Source of the DNA: Natrinema zhouii
GTDB lineage: Archaea > Halobacteriota > Halobacteria > Halobacteriales > Natrialbaceae
Direction: 5' to 3'
DNA length: 64,000 nt
NCBI RefSeq assembly: GCF_013456555.2
Contig: NZ_CP084883.1
Span: 372,001-436,000 of the forward strand
The notes under the pieces were generated by a model. The model made no database searches. It was not told where the DNA came from and saw only the letters and a list, made by a program, of their open reading frames with translations. This document shows positions 1 through 8,036 of this stretch, piece by piece (position 1 is the first letter of the stretch; each line of letters opens with the position of its first letter). The translations under genes and the position numbers were made by a program.

Positions 1-1117
1 CCTCCCGCTGGAAGTCTGCCGAGAGCAGTTTGTTGATCCACTGGATCGCCATCTCCTCGCGTTCCTGCCAGACGTCTTCCGGGACGCCGTCGGGCTTTCG
101 CATGAGCGCGACACACTGCGTGAAGAAGTCGCCGCGGTTGCCCGCGTCGCCCTCCCAAGGCGGCCCGAATACGATAGTCCCGTCCCCAATCATGTCTTCC
201 GCGCGGCTCATGAACTGGCCGAAGCCCTTCGTGCTCCCCTGATACATACTCACCTCCCCCTGAATGAGCATCTGGGCGGCGCCTTCGTTCGACGCCGTCG
301 CTGCCTTGGCGGAGGAGAGCCCGTGCTCACGGTAAAGGTCGACGTACTGTCTGGTCGCTTCCTTCCAGATGTCGTTGTCGTAGTTGACGTCCGACCAGTC
401 CTCGTTGAGATACATCCCGTCGTATCCGCCCTTCGAGGCGGTCCACGTGACGAGCGCCTCGTCGGTGACGTCACCGTGCTCGCCGTAGATCTGAAATCCG
501 TACTCGCCCGGACCGTCCTCCTGAAGCTGGGTCGCCAACTGGACGAGATGCTCATAATCCTCGGGCGGAAAGTCGTCTTCGATCGAGAGGCCGGCCGCTT
601 CGAAGTGATCCGCCCGCGCGATGAACGGCGCGCCGACCTCGAGACCGACGGGAATCTCGTACAGTTCCTCGTCGAAGCCGCGATAACAGCTCCGGGCCAT
701 CTCGAGTGCCCACTCGACGTTCTCGAGCGCCTCGTCGTCGAGTCTATCCTTGTACTCGCTGACGGGTTTGACCCAGCCGGGTTCGATGAACTGCCCGGTG
801 AGCGAGTTCGTCGAATCGTAGAGTAGCGGTCGGTTCCCGTTCTGGATGTTGTTCTTCCACTTGCCGCCGTTGATGTCGTCCCAGTTCGACCAGTTCATCT
901 CGAGTTGTGCGTCCTGCTCGCGCTGGAACGTCTCGACGGTGGTCTCCATCAATTCCGCCGCGACCTCCGATTGCGAGTGGAAGTACTCCCAGTACTCGTT
1001 GGAGCTACTCGCGCCGTTCGACCGGTCGACGATATCGCTGAGGCAGCCTGCTGACCCTACAACCCCGGCGACACCGGCAGCTGCGATAAACTGGCGTCTC
1101 TGCATCTGGCCTGCCAT
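1..1117 (-). CDS. ABC transporter extracellular solute-binding protein, sugar type (family 1), C-terminus cut by window edge
   Basis: About 372 residues are visible and the frame is still open at base 1, so the C-terminus lies outside the window. The N-terminus has a Tat motif (QRRQF) followed by a hydrophobic stretch and a lipobox (GSAGC), so the protein should be exported folded and anchored by lipid outside the cell. The rest looks like a family 1 sugar-binding periplasmic protein, with the typical long alternating helix and strand pattern. It would feed a sugar ABC importer whose permeases and ATPase would lie beyond base 1. A TATA-like TTTATTA (1141-1147, minus strand) sits 24-30 bases before the ATG, supporting this start and a leaderless mRNA. 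The substrate cannot be read from sequence. The divergent neighbour is a hydroxyacid dehydrogenase. Confidence 0.85.
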   Translation of the reverse strand, partial: MAGQMQRRQFIAAAGVAGVVGSAGCLSDIVDRSNGASSSNEYWEYFHSQSEVAAELMETTVETFQREQDAQLEMNWSNWDDINGGKWKNNIQNGNRPLLYDSTNSLTGQFIEPGWVKPVSEYKDRLDDEALENVEWALEMARSCYRGFDEELYEIPVGLEVGAPFIARADHFEAAGLSIEDDFPPEDYEHLVQLATQLQEDGPGEYGFQIYGEHGDVTDEALVTWTASKGGYDGMYLNEDWSDVNYDNDIWKEATRQYVDLYREHGLSSAKAATASNEGAAQMLIQGEVSMYQGSTKGFGQFMSRAEDMIGDGTIVFGPPWEGDAGNRGDFFTQCVALMRKPDGVPEDVWQEREEMAIQWINKLLSADFQRE

Positions 1118-1140
1118 ACAACCACATGCAGTATCGACTC

Positions 1141-1147
1141 TAATAAA
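1141..1147 (-). promoter_or_regulatory. TATA box of the solute-binding protein gene
   Basis: On the minus strand the bases read TTTATTA, 24-30 bases before the ATG at 1117. This is the usual distance for a leaderless haloarchaeal transcript. Confidence 0.5.
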
Positions 1148-1284
1148 CATTCGGGTGAGATGACGAATAATAATCATGGAGACACCGTCGACAGCGCTGC
1201 CGGTTGGACAGGATTAATAACCTCACCGCAAGTGCGTTAGCGCACTGTCGCGGGAGAGACCGTTTTCCCGTCGGCGGACTACCC

Positions 1285-2250
1285 ATGAGCAACGATACAC
1301 TGGACGTTCTCGTCCTCCGCTCCGATACGCACGGACTGCCAGCGCGCGAGTACGCCGATTTACTCGACGCACAACTACCGGACCACGACGTGAGGCTCGC
1401 CCGAACGCCGGCCGAAGAGCGCGACCTCATCGAGCACGCCACGGTCGTCACCGGCGTCGACATCGATGTGAGTCTGCTGGAGCACGCAGAAAACCTCCGT
1501 CTGTTCGCGGGCGTCGCCGCGGGCTACAATCACCTGCCGCTCGACACCCTGCGGGAGATGGACGTCGCCGTCACCAACGCCTCCGGGATCCACGCACCGA
1601 ACATCGCAGAGCAAGTCGTCGGCTACGTGCTGGCCTTCTCGCGGCGGCTCCAGACGGGACTGAGACAGCAGCACCGCCACGAGTGGCGCCACTACCAGGG
1701 CGACGAACTGATGGGGAGTACGGTCACCGTCGTCGGTCTCGGCGCGATCGGAACGGCCGTCGTTGAACGGCTCTCCGGGTTCGATGTCGAGACGATCGGG
1801 ATCAGATACACGCCCGAGAAAGGAGGACCGACGGACGAAGTCGTGGGCTTCGACCGCGAAGACGTCCACGACGCGCTGGCCCGGACCGAGTACCTGATCA
1901 TCGCCGCGCCGCTGACGGAGACGACGCGCGAACTGCTTTCGAGCGACGAGTTCGAGACGCTGCCACCGAACGCGACGGTAATCAACGTCGGTCGCGGAAA
2001 GATCATCGACACCGACGCACTCGTGACCGCGATCCAGACGAATCAGATCGACGGGGCCGCACTCGACGTGACCGATCCCGAGCCGCTCCCCGCAGATCAC
2101 CCGCTGTGGCGCTTCGAGAACGTCATTATCACTCCGCACAACGCGGGCCACAGTCCGAAACACTGGGATCGGTTGGCAGATATCGTCGCCGACAACGTGA
2201 CGAAGCTATCCGAGACGGGCGATACCGGGAGCCTCGTGAACCTCGTCTGA
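1285..2250 (+). CDS. D-2-hydroxyacid dehydrogenase (NAD-dependent)
   Basis: The 321-residue protein belongs to the D-isomer specific 2-hydroxyacid dehydrogenase family, which reduces 2-keto acids or oxidises D-2-hydroxy acids with NAD(P). The nucleotide-binding GLGAIG is at residues 151-156. The catalytic set is present: Arg237 in NVGRG, Glu266 in DPEPLP and His285 in ITPHNAGH. The ATG at 1285 is preferred over an in-frame start at 1204, because the family N-terminus begins just after it. The gene diverges from the sugar-binding protein and is followed by an IclR regulator in the same direction, so a role in sugar-acid or keto-acid catabolism is plausible. The exact substrate (glyoxylate, hydroxypyruvate or another keto acid) is unknown. 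Confidence 0.88.
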   Translation: MSNDTLDVLVLRSDTHGLPAREYADLLDAQLPDHDVRLARTPAEERDLIEHATVVTGVDIDVSLLEHAENLRLFAGVAAGYNHLPLDTLREMDVAVTNASGIHAPNIAEQVVGYVLAFSRRLQTGLRQQHRHEWRHYQGDELMGSTVTVVGLGAIGTAVVERLSGFDVETIGIRYTPEKGGPTDEVVGFDREDVHDALARTEYLIIAAPLTETTRELLSSDEFETLPPNATVINVGRGKIIDTDALVTAIQTNQIDGAALDVTDPEPLPADHPLWRFENVIITPHNAGHSPKHWDRLADIVADNVTKLSETGDTGSLVNLV

Positions 2251-2438
2251 TCGGCGGCTAATAACAGACGATTGGTAGGCGTATCACGATACTCCCGTTT
2301 CGAGCGCTCCTGAGAGAACGCAAAGACGAACGGACTCTCCGTTTACGAACCCCAGCTCGGATCACTGTCTAGCAACAGCAGTTCGGCCGCTCGCCGACGA
2401 GAGGTATCGTTAAAAGAGTGCGAACCGATGTCGGAAAT

Positions 2439-3221
2439 ATGATCGACAGCTCACCGGAATCGACGCCGAACAACACGCTCGGATCGGTCGAGAAGGCCTT
2501 TACCGTTCTCGAGCAGCTGAGACAAACGGGGAAAGCGGGACTCTCAGAACTGACGACGCAACTCGAGTTCCCCAAAAGTACCGTTCACGTCTATCTGCAG
2601 ACGTTACAGGATCAGGGCTTCGTCGTGCAAGACGACGGCGAGTACACGTTGAGTTACCGGTTTCTGGAATACGGTGGAGATCACAGAAATCGATCGCGAC
2701 TGTACGAAGTCGCGAGACCGGAAGTGGACAAGCTCGGATCCGAAACCGGTGAGGTTGCGAATCTCGGGATCGAAGAGAACGGACTGCGAGTCCTCCTCTA
2801 CAAATCGGAGGGACCGGACGCTATCCACGACAACGCGCCGATCGGAGAGTACGCGCACATGCACTGGACGGCCCTCGGCAAGGCGATGTTGGCCCACTAC
2901 CCGACGAGTCGCGTCGAATCGATCGTCGACACCCACGGGTTGCCGCGGGCGAACGAACACACCATCACGGACGTCGACGAACTCTTCACCGAACTCGAGG
3001 ACATTCGCGAACGCGGCTACTCAGTCGAGGACCAGGATCGGAGGCAGGGCGTTCTCACGATCGGTGCTCCGATCGTGGATCGACGATCGGACGAAGTCAT
3101 TAGCGCCGTATCGGTTTCCGGGCCGAAGAACCACTTGGACGAGCACGACCGGTTCGAGGAACTCGTCGCAGCGGTCGAGAAGGCGGCGAACGTGATCGAA
3201 CTTCGCTATTCGCACTATTGA
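2439..3221 (+). CDS. IclR family transcriptional regulator
   Basis: The 260-residue protein has an N-terminal winged helix-turn-helix (about residues 15-75, recognition helix around KSTVHVYLQTL) and a C-terminal IclR effector-binding domain (about 85-255, with the conserved HWTALGKAMLAHYP segment). IclR proteins bind a small metabolite and repress or activate nearby catabolic genes. The ATG at 2439 is chosen over a GTG at 2418 because the family domain starts shortly after. It is one of three IclR regulators in the window. It probably controls the adjacent dehydrogenase or the sugar importer to the left. The effector is unknown. Confidence 0.9.
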   Translation: MIDSSPESTPNNTLGSVEKAFTVLEQLRQTGKAGLSELTTQLEFPKSTVHVYLQTLQDQGFVVQDDGEYTLSYRFLEYGGDHRNRSRLYEVARPEVDKLGSETGEVANLGIEENGLRVLLYKSEGPDAIHDNAPIGEYAHMHWTALGKAMLAHYPTSRVESIVDTHGLPRANEHTITDVDELFTELEDIRERGYSVEDQDRRQGVLTIGAPIVDRRSDEVISAVSVSGPKNHLDEHDRFEELVAAVEKAANVIELRYSHY

Positions 3222-3670
3222 CCTCGAGTTCCCGCTCTCCGAAATGCGTAAAGCGGTTCGGACTGTCCAACAACGTTGGATGGAAACGGAACCGGACACA
3301 CATACAACAGTTCCAGAACACTGTAATTTACAAGCGTACGGATGTAACTCAATGATCTCGAGGTCGATCTATTTCCGCTGGGAAGTATAATATTATCTCA
3401 TCACCAACCGGCTGCGTTGTTATTATTAATATATCGGTAGAATTATTACTACCAAACATCCACCATTCAGGATGGTTGGACGATAGGATTCTCGTCTCGA
3501 CAGCCGCATTCCTCGTCGTCCACGGTGGATGTCTGCCATCGGTGATTGTCGTCGCGCTCTCGAGGCGAGTCTCACCTACTGTGAGACGACGCTGGGACGT
3601 CGTCGAAGGAGAATTCAGAGCACACCGATCACCGCCAGTACTTACGTCGACCCGTAGAGAGGATTATAAA

Positions 3671-3733
3671 GAGCATGAGGCAACGCCGCATGGATGATGC
3701 GATCGAGTATCCAGCTCTATTTGTCGGCACTGT
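3671..3733 (+). pseudogene. N-terminal scrap of an IS6-type haloarchaeal transposase
   Basis: Read on the plus strand with one frameshift near 3691, the bases encode EATPH followed by MMRSSIQLYLSALS. This resembles the conserved early segment of ISH14-like IS6 transposases, which has EREATP followed by a methionine pair and an IQLHLAGLS-like stretch. The similarity ends at 3733, directly against the end of an opposite-strand transposase fragment. This is from memory of the family; no alignment was run. Confidence 0.45.
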
Positions 3734-3897
3734 CTAGTTCAGCACCTCCTCAGCTGGCGTCTTTTCGTCGAGAGCTTGATGCGGTTTCTGGTGGTTATAG
3801 TAGTGTACGAATCGTTCAAGCCACTCGCGGACGCTCGCCCGACTGCCCACCTACGAGTGATGGAAGCGGTCAATGCGCATTTTGAGGGTTGAAACCT
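3734..3897 (-). pseudogene. C-terminal fragment of an IS6-type transposase
   Basis: The minus strand encodes TLKMRIDRFHHS, an in-frame stop, VGSRASVREWLERFVHYYN and a tail ending KTPAEEVLN plus a stop at 3736-3734. This is the characteristic C-terminus of a haloarchaeal IS6-type transposase (WFHTLKMRIDRFHNSWVGSR is the usual form). The in-frame stop and the missing upstream catalytic region make it dead. A plus-strand copy of the same internal segment abuts it head to head at about 3896. Confidence 0.7.
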
Positions 3898-3949
3898 CAT
3901 TGAAAAGTGGTTTCATACACTCAAGATAGGTGTCGATCGCATCCATAAC
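3896..3949 (+). pseudogene. Internal fragment of a second IS6-type transposase
   Basis: The plus strand encodes LIEKWFHTLKIGVDRIHN, the segment around the third catalytic acid (Glu) of IS6-type transposases. It corresponds to the start of the minus-strand fragment that ends at 3897, so the two related fragments lie back to back in opposite orientation. After residue HN the similarity stops. Confidence 0.6.
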
Positions 3950-4318
3950 TTGCGATTACAAACATATGAATGTAATTTATTTGCTGTACAATGTGATCTC
4001 ACGACTGCGGTTGAGCGATACTTACACGTCGCGCAGTTTCAGTTACTAAATCGAATGTGTTCAATCGCATCAAGGTCTGAATCATCGGTCTGATCGGATG
4101 GTCTGCTCATCAGCTATCGTTTTGTCATACTAAACAACACTCATTCATGATACCGCCGCGGAATGGTTCTTCATATCGTTCAAATGTCTTACTACTTATA
4201 CCGCCGTACAACCAAGGCGAGTATATTCTAGGTGGAAGCTAGTGTTGAGGTCGGCTGACTGATAACGGTGACTCGCACAATCAGTTATAGCTAATAACAT
4301 TTGAATGACATGAGCCGA

Positions 4319-5080
4319 TCAGAGCGATGTGGAATTAATTTCGATAATATTGACCGCTTGGCGGATCATTTCTGGAAGTTCACCAGTAAGGCGTTCTTCG
4401 TCCATTCGTCTAGCGGGACCAATAATGCTGATCGCTCCGTAAAGTCCACCATCTTGGTCGTGGATCGGAGTACCGACGCCGACCAATCCCTGAATGGTTT
4501 CACCGTGATTGTATGCAATACCCTCTTCGCGGATCTGCTCGAGCTCTTTCCGTAACTCCGTTTCGTCAGTGATCGTTTTCGGCGAGATGGCCTCGAATTC
4601 AGTCTCTTCGATGATCCGATCACGTTTTGCGGGAGGCATGAATGCGAGCATCGCCTTTCCGACGGCGGTATGATAGAGTCCGTTTCGATAGCCGACGTAC
4701 ACCTCCGTCTGGACAGCGTTTTCTCCTTCGGCAGTGTGAAGGCAGATGCCTTCGCCGCGTTCTTCGACAGTGAACAGCGCCATTTCTCCAGACTCTTCGG
4801 CGAGTGCCTCTACTTCCTTTGTCGCAATATGGTGAATGTCGATCCGGTTTTTCGCGTGGTGTGCGATATCGATGAACCGTAATCCGAGTTTGTACCCGTT
4901 GCCTTCGTTGATGACGTAGCCGTTCTCCTCGAGGGTCGCTAAGTGACAGTGAACTGTACCCTTCGAAATGCCAATCTCATTCGCAATTTCAGTGACACGC
5001 GCACCCTCTCTCTCTTTGAGGACGTTAACGATATCGAGCGTTCGCTGGACCGCCTGTACCGGGTTTTTCGCGTTCGCCAT
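4319..5080 (-). CDS. IclR family transcriptional regulator
   Basis: The 253-residue protein has an N-terminal winged helix-turn-helix (about 10-70, ISKGTVHCHLATLEENG as recognition region) and an IclR ligand domain (about 80-250, YHTAVGKAMLAFMPP). The ATG at 5080 gives a normal family N-terminus (MANAKNPVQAVQRTLDIV); an upstream start at 5107 would add nine atypical residues. It is divergent from the zinc alcohol dehydrogenase at 5490 across a 409-base spacer, the usual arrangement for a regulator and its target. The ligand is unknown. Confidence 0.9.
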   Translation of the reverse strand: MANAKNPVQAVQRTLDIVNVLKEREGARVTEIANEIGISKGTVHCHLATLEENGYVINEGNGYKLGLRFIDIAHHAKNRIDIHHIATKEVEALAEESGEMALFTVEERGEGICLHTAEGENAVQTEVYVGYRNGLYHTAVGKAMLAFMPPAKRDRIIEETEFEAISPKTITDETELRKELEQIREEGIAYNHGETIQGLVGVGTPIHDQDGGLYGAISIIGPARRMDEERLTGELPEMIRQAVNIIEINSTSL

Positions 5081-5489
5081 TTCTTGCACTGGTATACAAT
5101 CACACACCTCATAAATGTTTGGTCCTGTTAAACAGTCCTCGTCCGACTACATTCATCCGAGAGACGTATATTTGTCAGATTTGCACCAACATATATACTA
5201 AATACCATATCCGTTGAACAGCAACGTCCAAGATATACTACCCCCACCCGTTTTGGGGCTGTCGTTCGCTCGGAGACACGTCCACCCATTTCGTCATACC
5301 AAACGATGCAGAGTATCATGGCAAGTGCAGGAGACTGTACCGACGAGTCGCCCTTGCGGCCACAGAGACCGAGTTCCAGCCTCGATTATAACCGACTGCG
5401 TTTTGAAGCCGACGATTGGTGATATATCTCCCCGGTGATTTAATACCAGTTGGATAGTATCTATGTCTGAAGGTTGGAGTGATCTATGA
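5081..5489. promoter_or_regulatory. Divergent control region between IclR regulator and alcohol dehydrogenase
   Basis: This 409-base spacer is AT-richer than its flanks and has several TATA-like stretches on both strands (for example around 5183-5203 and 5420-5460). It must hold the promoters of both divergent genes. I see no convincing perfect operator palindrome and no coding sequence in it. Confidence 0.4.
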
Positions 5490-6509
5490 ATGCGAACGAT
5501 AGCCACTGACGGAGAGAGAAACGTATGGGAGGAGACGCGCGAACGACCTGAACCGAATCCGGGCGAAGCGGTCGTGAAGATTCGTGCAGTCGGAATCTGT
5601 GGGAGTGACATCGGATTAATCGATGGTGAAGGGCCGCCCTGGACCCAGTATCCGCTCGTTCCGGGTCACGAGATCTGTGCAGAGGTCGTCGAGCTCGGTG
5701 AGGACATCGATTCGCTTTCGGTAGGTGATCGAGTCGCCCTCCATGGGTTCATCTACTGTGGCACTTGTACTCCCTGTAGGGAAGGTCGGTACTACCAGTG
5801 TGACGACCTTCGCGAAATCGGATTCACAGTCGACGGCGGCTATCGAGAGTATGCCGCCTTCCCTGTCGAGACATTGAACCCGGTTCCCGACAGCATCTCG
5901 GATCTCGAAGCCTGTCAGATCGATTCTGCGGCGTGTACACTCCACGCGATGAAACGCATCGAGACGTCAGTTTCGGATACTGCTGCGGTCCTCGGGCCGG
6001 GGTCGCTGGGGTTATTTGGCGTTCAGTTACTCCGTGCCAGGGGAGTCGAGGATGTGATTCTCACCGGCACGCGTGAGGAACGACTCGATATCGGCCGCAA
6101 CCTTGGCGCGACGAAGACCGTCAACGTTCACGAGGTGGATCCGGTGGCAGTGGTCGACGAGTACACCAGCGGACACGGGGTCGAGGTCTGTGTCGAGACG
6201 GCAGGTGCTGGGGACGTGGTGAACACCTGTTTGAAAATCGCCGCTAAACGGGGCCAGATCGCACTGACGGGCGTCTTCAACGGTCCCCGAGAGATCAATC
6301 CGAACGATATCGTCGCCAAAGAGCTGTCGGTCGTCGGTGGTGTTACCGCCTCACATGCACTCGACGACGTAATCGAACTGTTCGAGCGGGGAGAACTCAC
6401 CATCGACGGTATCGTCACCCACGAGTTCGACCTCGCAGCGTACGACGATGCACTCGAGTGCGTCCGCGAACGTCGCGATGGTGTTATCAAGGCCGTTCTC
6501 CGGCCCTGA
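5490..6509 (+). CDS. Zinc-dependent alcohol dehydrogenase (MDR superfamily), sorbitol/threonine dehydrogenase-like
   Basis: The 339-residue protein is a medium-chain dehydrogenase. Catalytic zinc residues are visible: Cys37 in GICGSD and His60-Glu61 in VPGHE. Four structural-zinc cysteines lie at 90, 93, 96 and 104. A Rossmann glycine-rich segment (VLGPGSLGLFG) follows at about 167. Relatives oxidise polyols, sugars or threonine with NAD(P). The neighbouring divergent IclR regulator and the carbohydrate genes further right suggest a sugar or polyol substrate, but this is inference. It stands alone in its transcription unit; the next gene begins 194 bases downstream with its own TATA box. Confidence 0.88.
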   Translation: MRTIATDGERNVWEETRERPEPNPGEAVVKIRAVGICGSDIGLIDGEGPPWTQYPLVPGHEICAEVVELGEDIDSLSVGDRVALHGFIYCGTCTPCREGRYYQCDDLREIGFTVDGGYREYAAFPVETLNPVPDSISDLEACQIDSAACTLHAMKRIETSVSDTAAVLGPGSLGLFGVQLLRARGVEDVILTGTREERLDIGRNLGATKTVNVHEVDPVAVVDEYTSGHGVEVCVETAGAGDVVNTCLKIAAKRGQIALTGVFNGPREINPNDIVAKELSVVGGVTASHALDDVIELFERGELTIDGIVTHEFDLAAYDDALECVRERRDGVIKAVLRP

Positions 6510-6672
6510 CATACCACCGAGGGAAGAAGCGTCACGTTCTCCGGAGTTCACAGACGGTATGCGGTCGATCGATACTGGCGGTAAGCTGCTCGTGGTCGAA
6601 CTCCCCGCTGGATATGACTGTTATCTGCGAGCAGCGATAGAGGTGCGTATCTGTTCACCCCCGTTGGACAGC

Positions 6673-6681
6673 AAATATATA
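6673..6681 (+). promoter_or_regulatory. TATA box of the HEAT-repeat gene
   Basis: AAATATATA lies 23-31 bases before the ATG at 6704, the distance of a leaderless haloarchaeal promoter. Confidence 0.6.
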
Positions 6682-6703
6682 CCTGGATAGTATCGTCTCC
6701 GTC

Positions 6704-7864
6704 ATGTCCGTCCCCTCAGAGGACAAGACCGAGCACGCGTCAGCGCTGCGGGAAGCCGCCAAAACGGAGCCGTCATCAGTCGATGTCGACGACGTCGTCG
6801 ATCTTCTCGTTTACGGCGATCAGAAGACACGATCGATTGCGTTCGAGACATTCACGGAACTCGCGACGGTTCGATCTGCGGCCGTCGACTCCGCCGTGGC
6901 TCGTCTCGAGGATCATCTCACTACCGACGTCGCTGACATCCGTCGACGGGCCGTACTGACGACCGAGGTGCTCGTCGAGCGGCATCCCGAACCGTTCGAA
7001 CGTGTCGTTCCCGAACTCCGGTCGATCGCCGACGATCGATCGACCCCCGGCCGTGAACCGGCCATCCTCGCCTTGGCGAAACTCGCTCTCGAACGACCGA
7101 CCGCTGTGATTCCCGCCGTCGATACGTTGCTCACGATCTGTCACGAACCGGTCGTACCAGTCGACGATTCGACGCCCGGCGGTATCCCGGGCGCCGGACC
7201 TCATAGGGGTGGCGCGCTGAAACAGGAACGAAAAAGCCGAGACAAGGTACGCGTCCACGCGATCGCGGGGCTCACACGAATCGCGGCTGTGGATCCGGCC
7301 GCGATTCGGGGATCCGTCTCCGACGTGGCTGACTTGCTCGAGGACGACAATCATCTCGTTCGGGCAGCCGCCTGTGAGGTGCTCGAGGCTATCGCACTGG
7401 AGTCCCCTCGCGAGGTAGAACCGTTCGTGTCAGCTCTCGCGACGCGGATCGCGTCGGACGGAAAACATCCGGTTCCGTGGCGAGCGGCGGACACGCTCGT
7501 GGCCGTCGCGGATGCGTGTCCGGAGCGGGTCGGTCGCGCCGTTGCGCCGATCGTCGACGAGCTGACGAAGTTCGTCGAGTCACGCGACGCTGAGCGGCGA
7601 GTGAACGGTGTTACCCTTCTTGCAGACGCTGCGAACGTGCAACCGGAAGCCGTCGAATCGATGGTTCCGCGGCTTCGAGCGCGACTCGAGGACGACGATC
7701 CGTCTGTTCGAGCGAATGCAGCGCTTGCACTCGGTTTCGCCGGCGACGTCACCGCTTATGCAACCATCGCTGAATTCGCCGAAAGTGATCCCGATGCGGA
7801 TGTAAGAGACGCTGCTGCTCGTTCGCTCAACAGACTTAGACGGACGGAGGCGACTGACGGATAG
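6704..7864 (+). CDS. HEAT-repeat protein
   Basis: The 386-residue, very acidic protein is built almost wholly of alpha-helical HEAT-type repeats. Examples are the segments around HLVRAAACEVLEAIALESP and SVRANAALALGFAGD, each followed by a helix and an acidic turn. There is no signal peptide and no membrane segment, so it should be cytosolic. Such repeats form curved solenoids that bind proteins; haloarchaea have several of unknown partner. A 20-residue glycine-rich loop near residue 165-180 interrupts the repeats. It lies between an alcohol dehydrogenase and the Dpp-type importer, but has its own promoter, so no link to transport can be claimed. Confidence 0.8.
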   Translation: MSVPSEDKTEHASALREAAKTEPSSVDVDDVVDLLVYGDQKTRSIAFETFTELATVRSAAVDSAVARLEDHLTTDVADIRRRAVLTTEVLVERHPEPFERVVPELRSIADDRSTPGREPAILALAKLALERPTAVIPAVDTLLTICHEPVVPVDDSTPGGIPGAGPHRGGALKQERKSRDKVRVHAIAGLTRIAAVDPAAIRGSVSDVADLLEDDNHLVRAAACEVLEAIALESPREVEPFVSALATRIASDGKHPVPWRAADTLVAVADACPERVGRAVAPIVDELTKFVESRDAERRVNGVTLLADAANVQPEAVESMVPRLRARLEDDDPSVRANAALALGFAGDVTAYATIAEFAESDPDADVRDAAARSLNRLRRTEATDG

Positions 7865-7942
7865 AGGCGTACAGCCTGCGACCGTCGCGACTGTTCGGTC
7901 GATTAGCCTCGACGTATCCGTCCCGCTCTCCCGCTGAAAAGG

Positions 7943-7950
7943 TTTATATA
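7943..7950 (+). promoter_or_regulatory. TATA box for the importer operon
   Basis: A strong TTTATATA lies 87 bases before the ATG at 8037. If used, the transcript would carry a 5' leader of about 60 bases, unlike the leaderless pattern of other genes here. Confidence 0.5.
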
Positions 7951-8036
7951 AGCGTGTGTCAACACGTACCTTACGAAGCGAACGACCGGATGGCGCGTGA
8001 ATTACTGCCAAGCAAACGAAGATCTATGATGGTAAA

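Larger units (their letters stand above)
3222..4318. other. Gene-poor interval with insertion-sequence debris
   Basis: No intact gene is seen between the two IclR regulators. The left part (3222-3670) is AT-richer than the genes and shows no coding signal that I trust. The middle holds three fragments of IS6-type transposases, listed separately. The right part (3950-4318) contains nothing recognisable. Confidence 0.6.
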
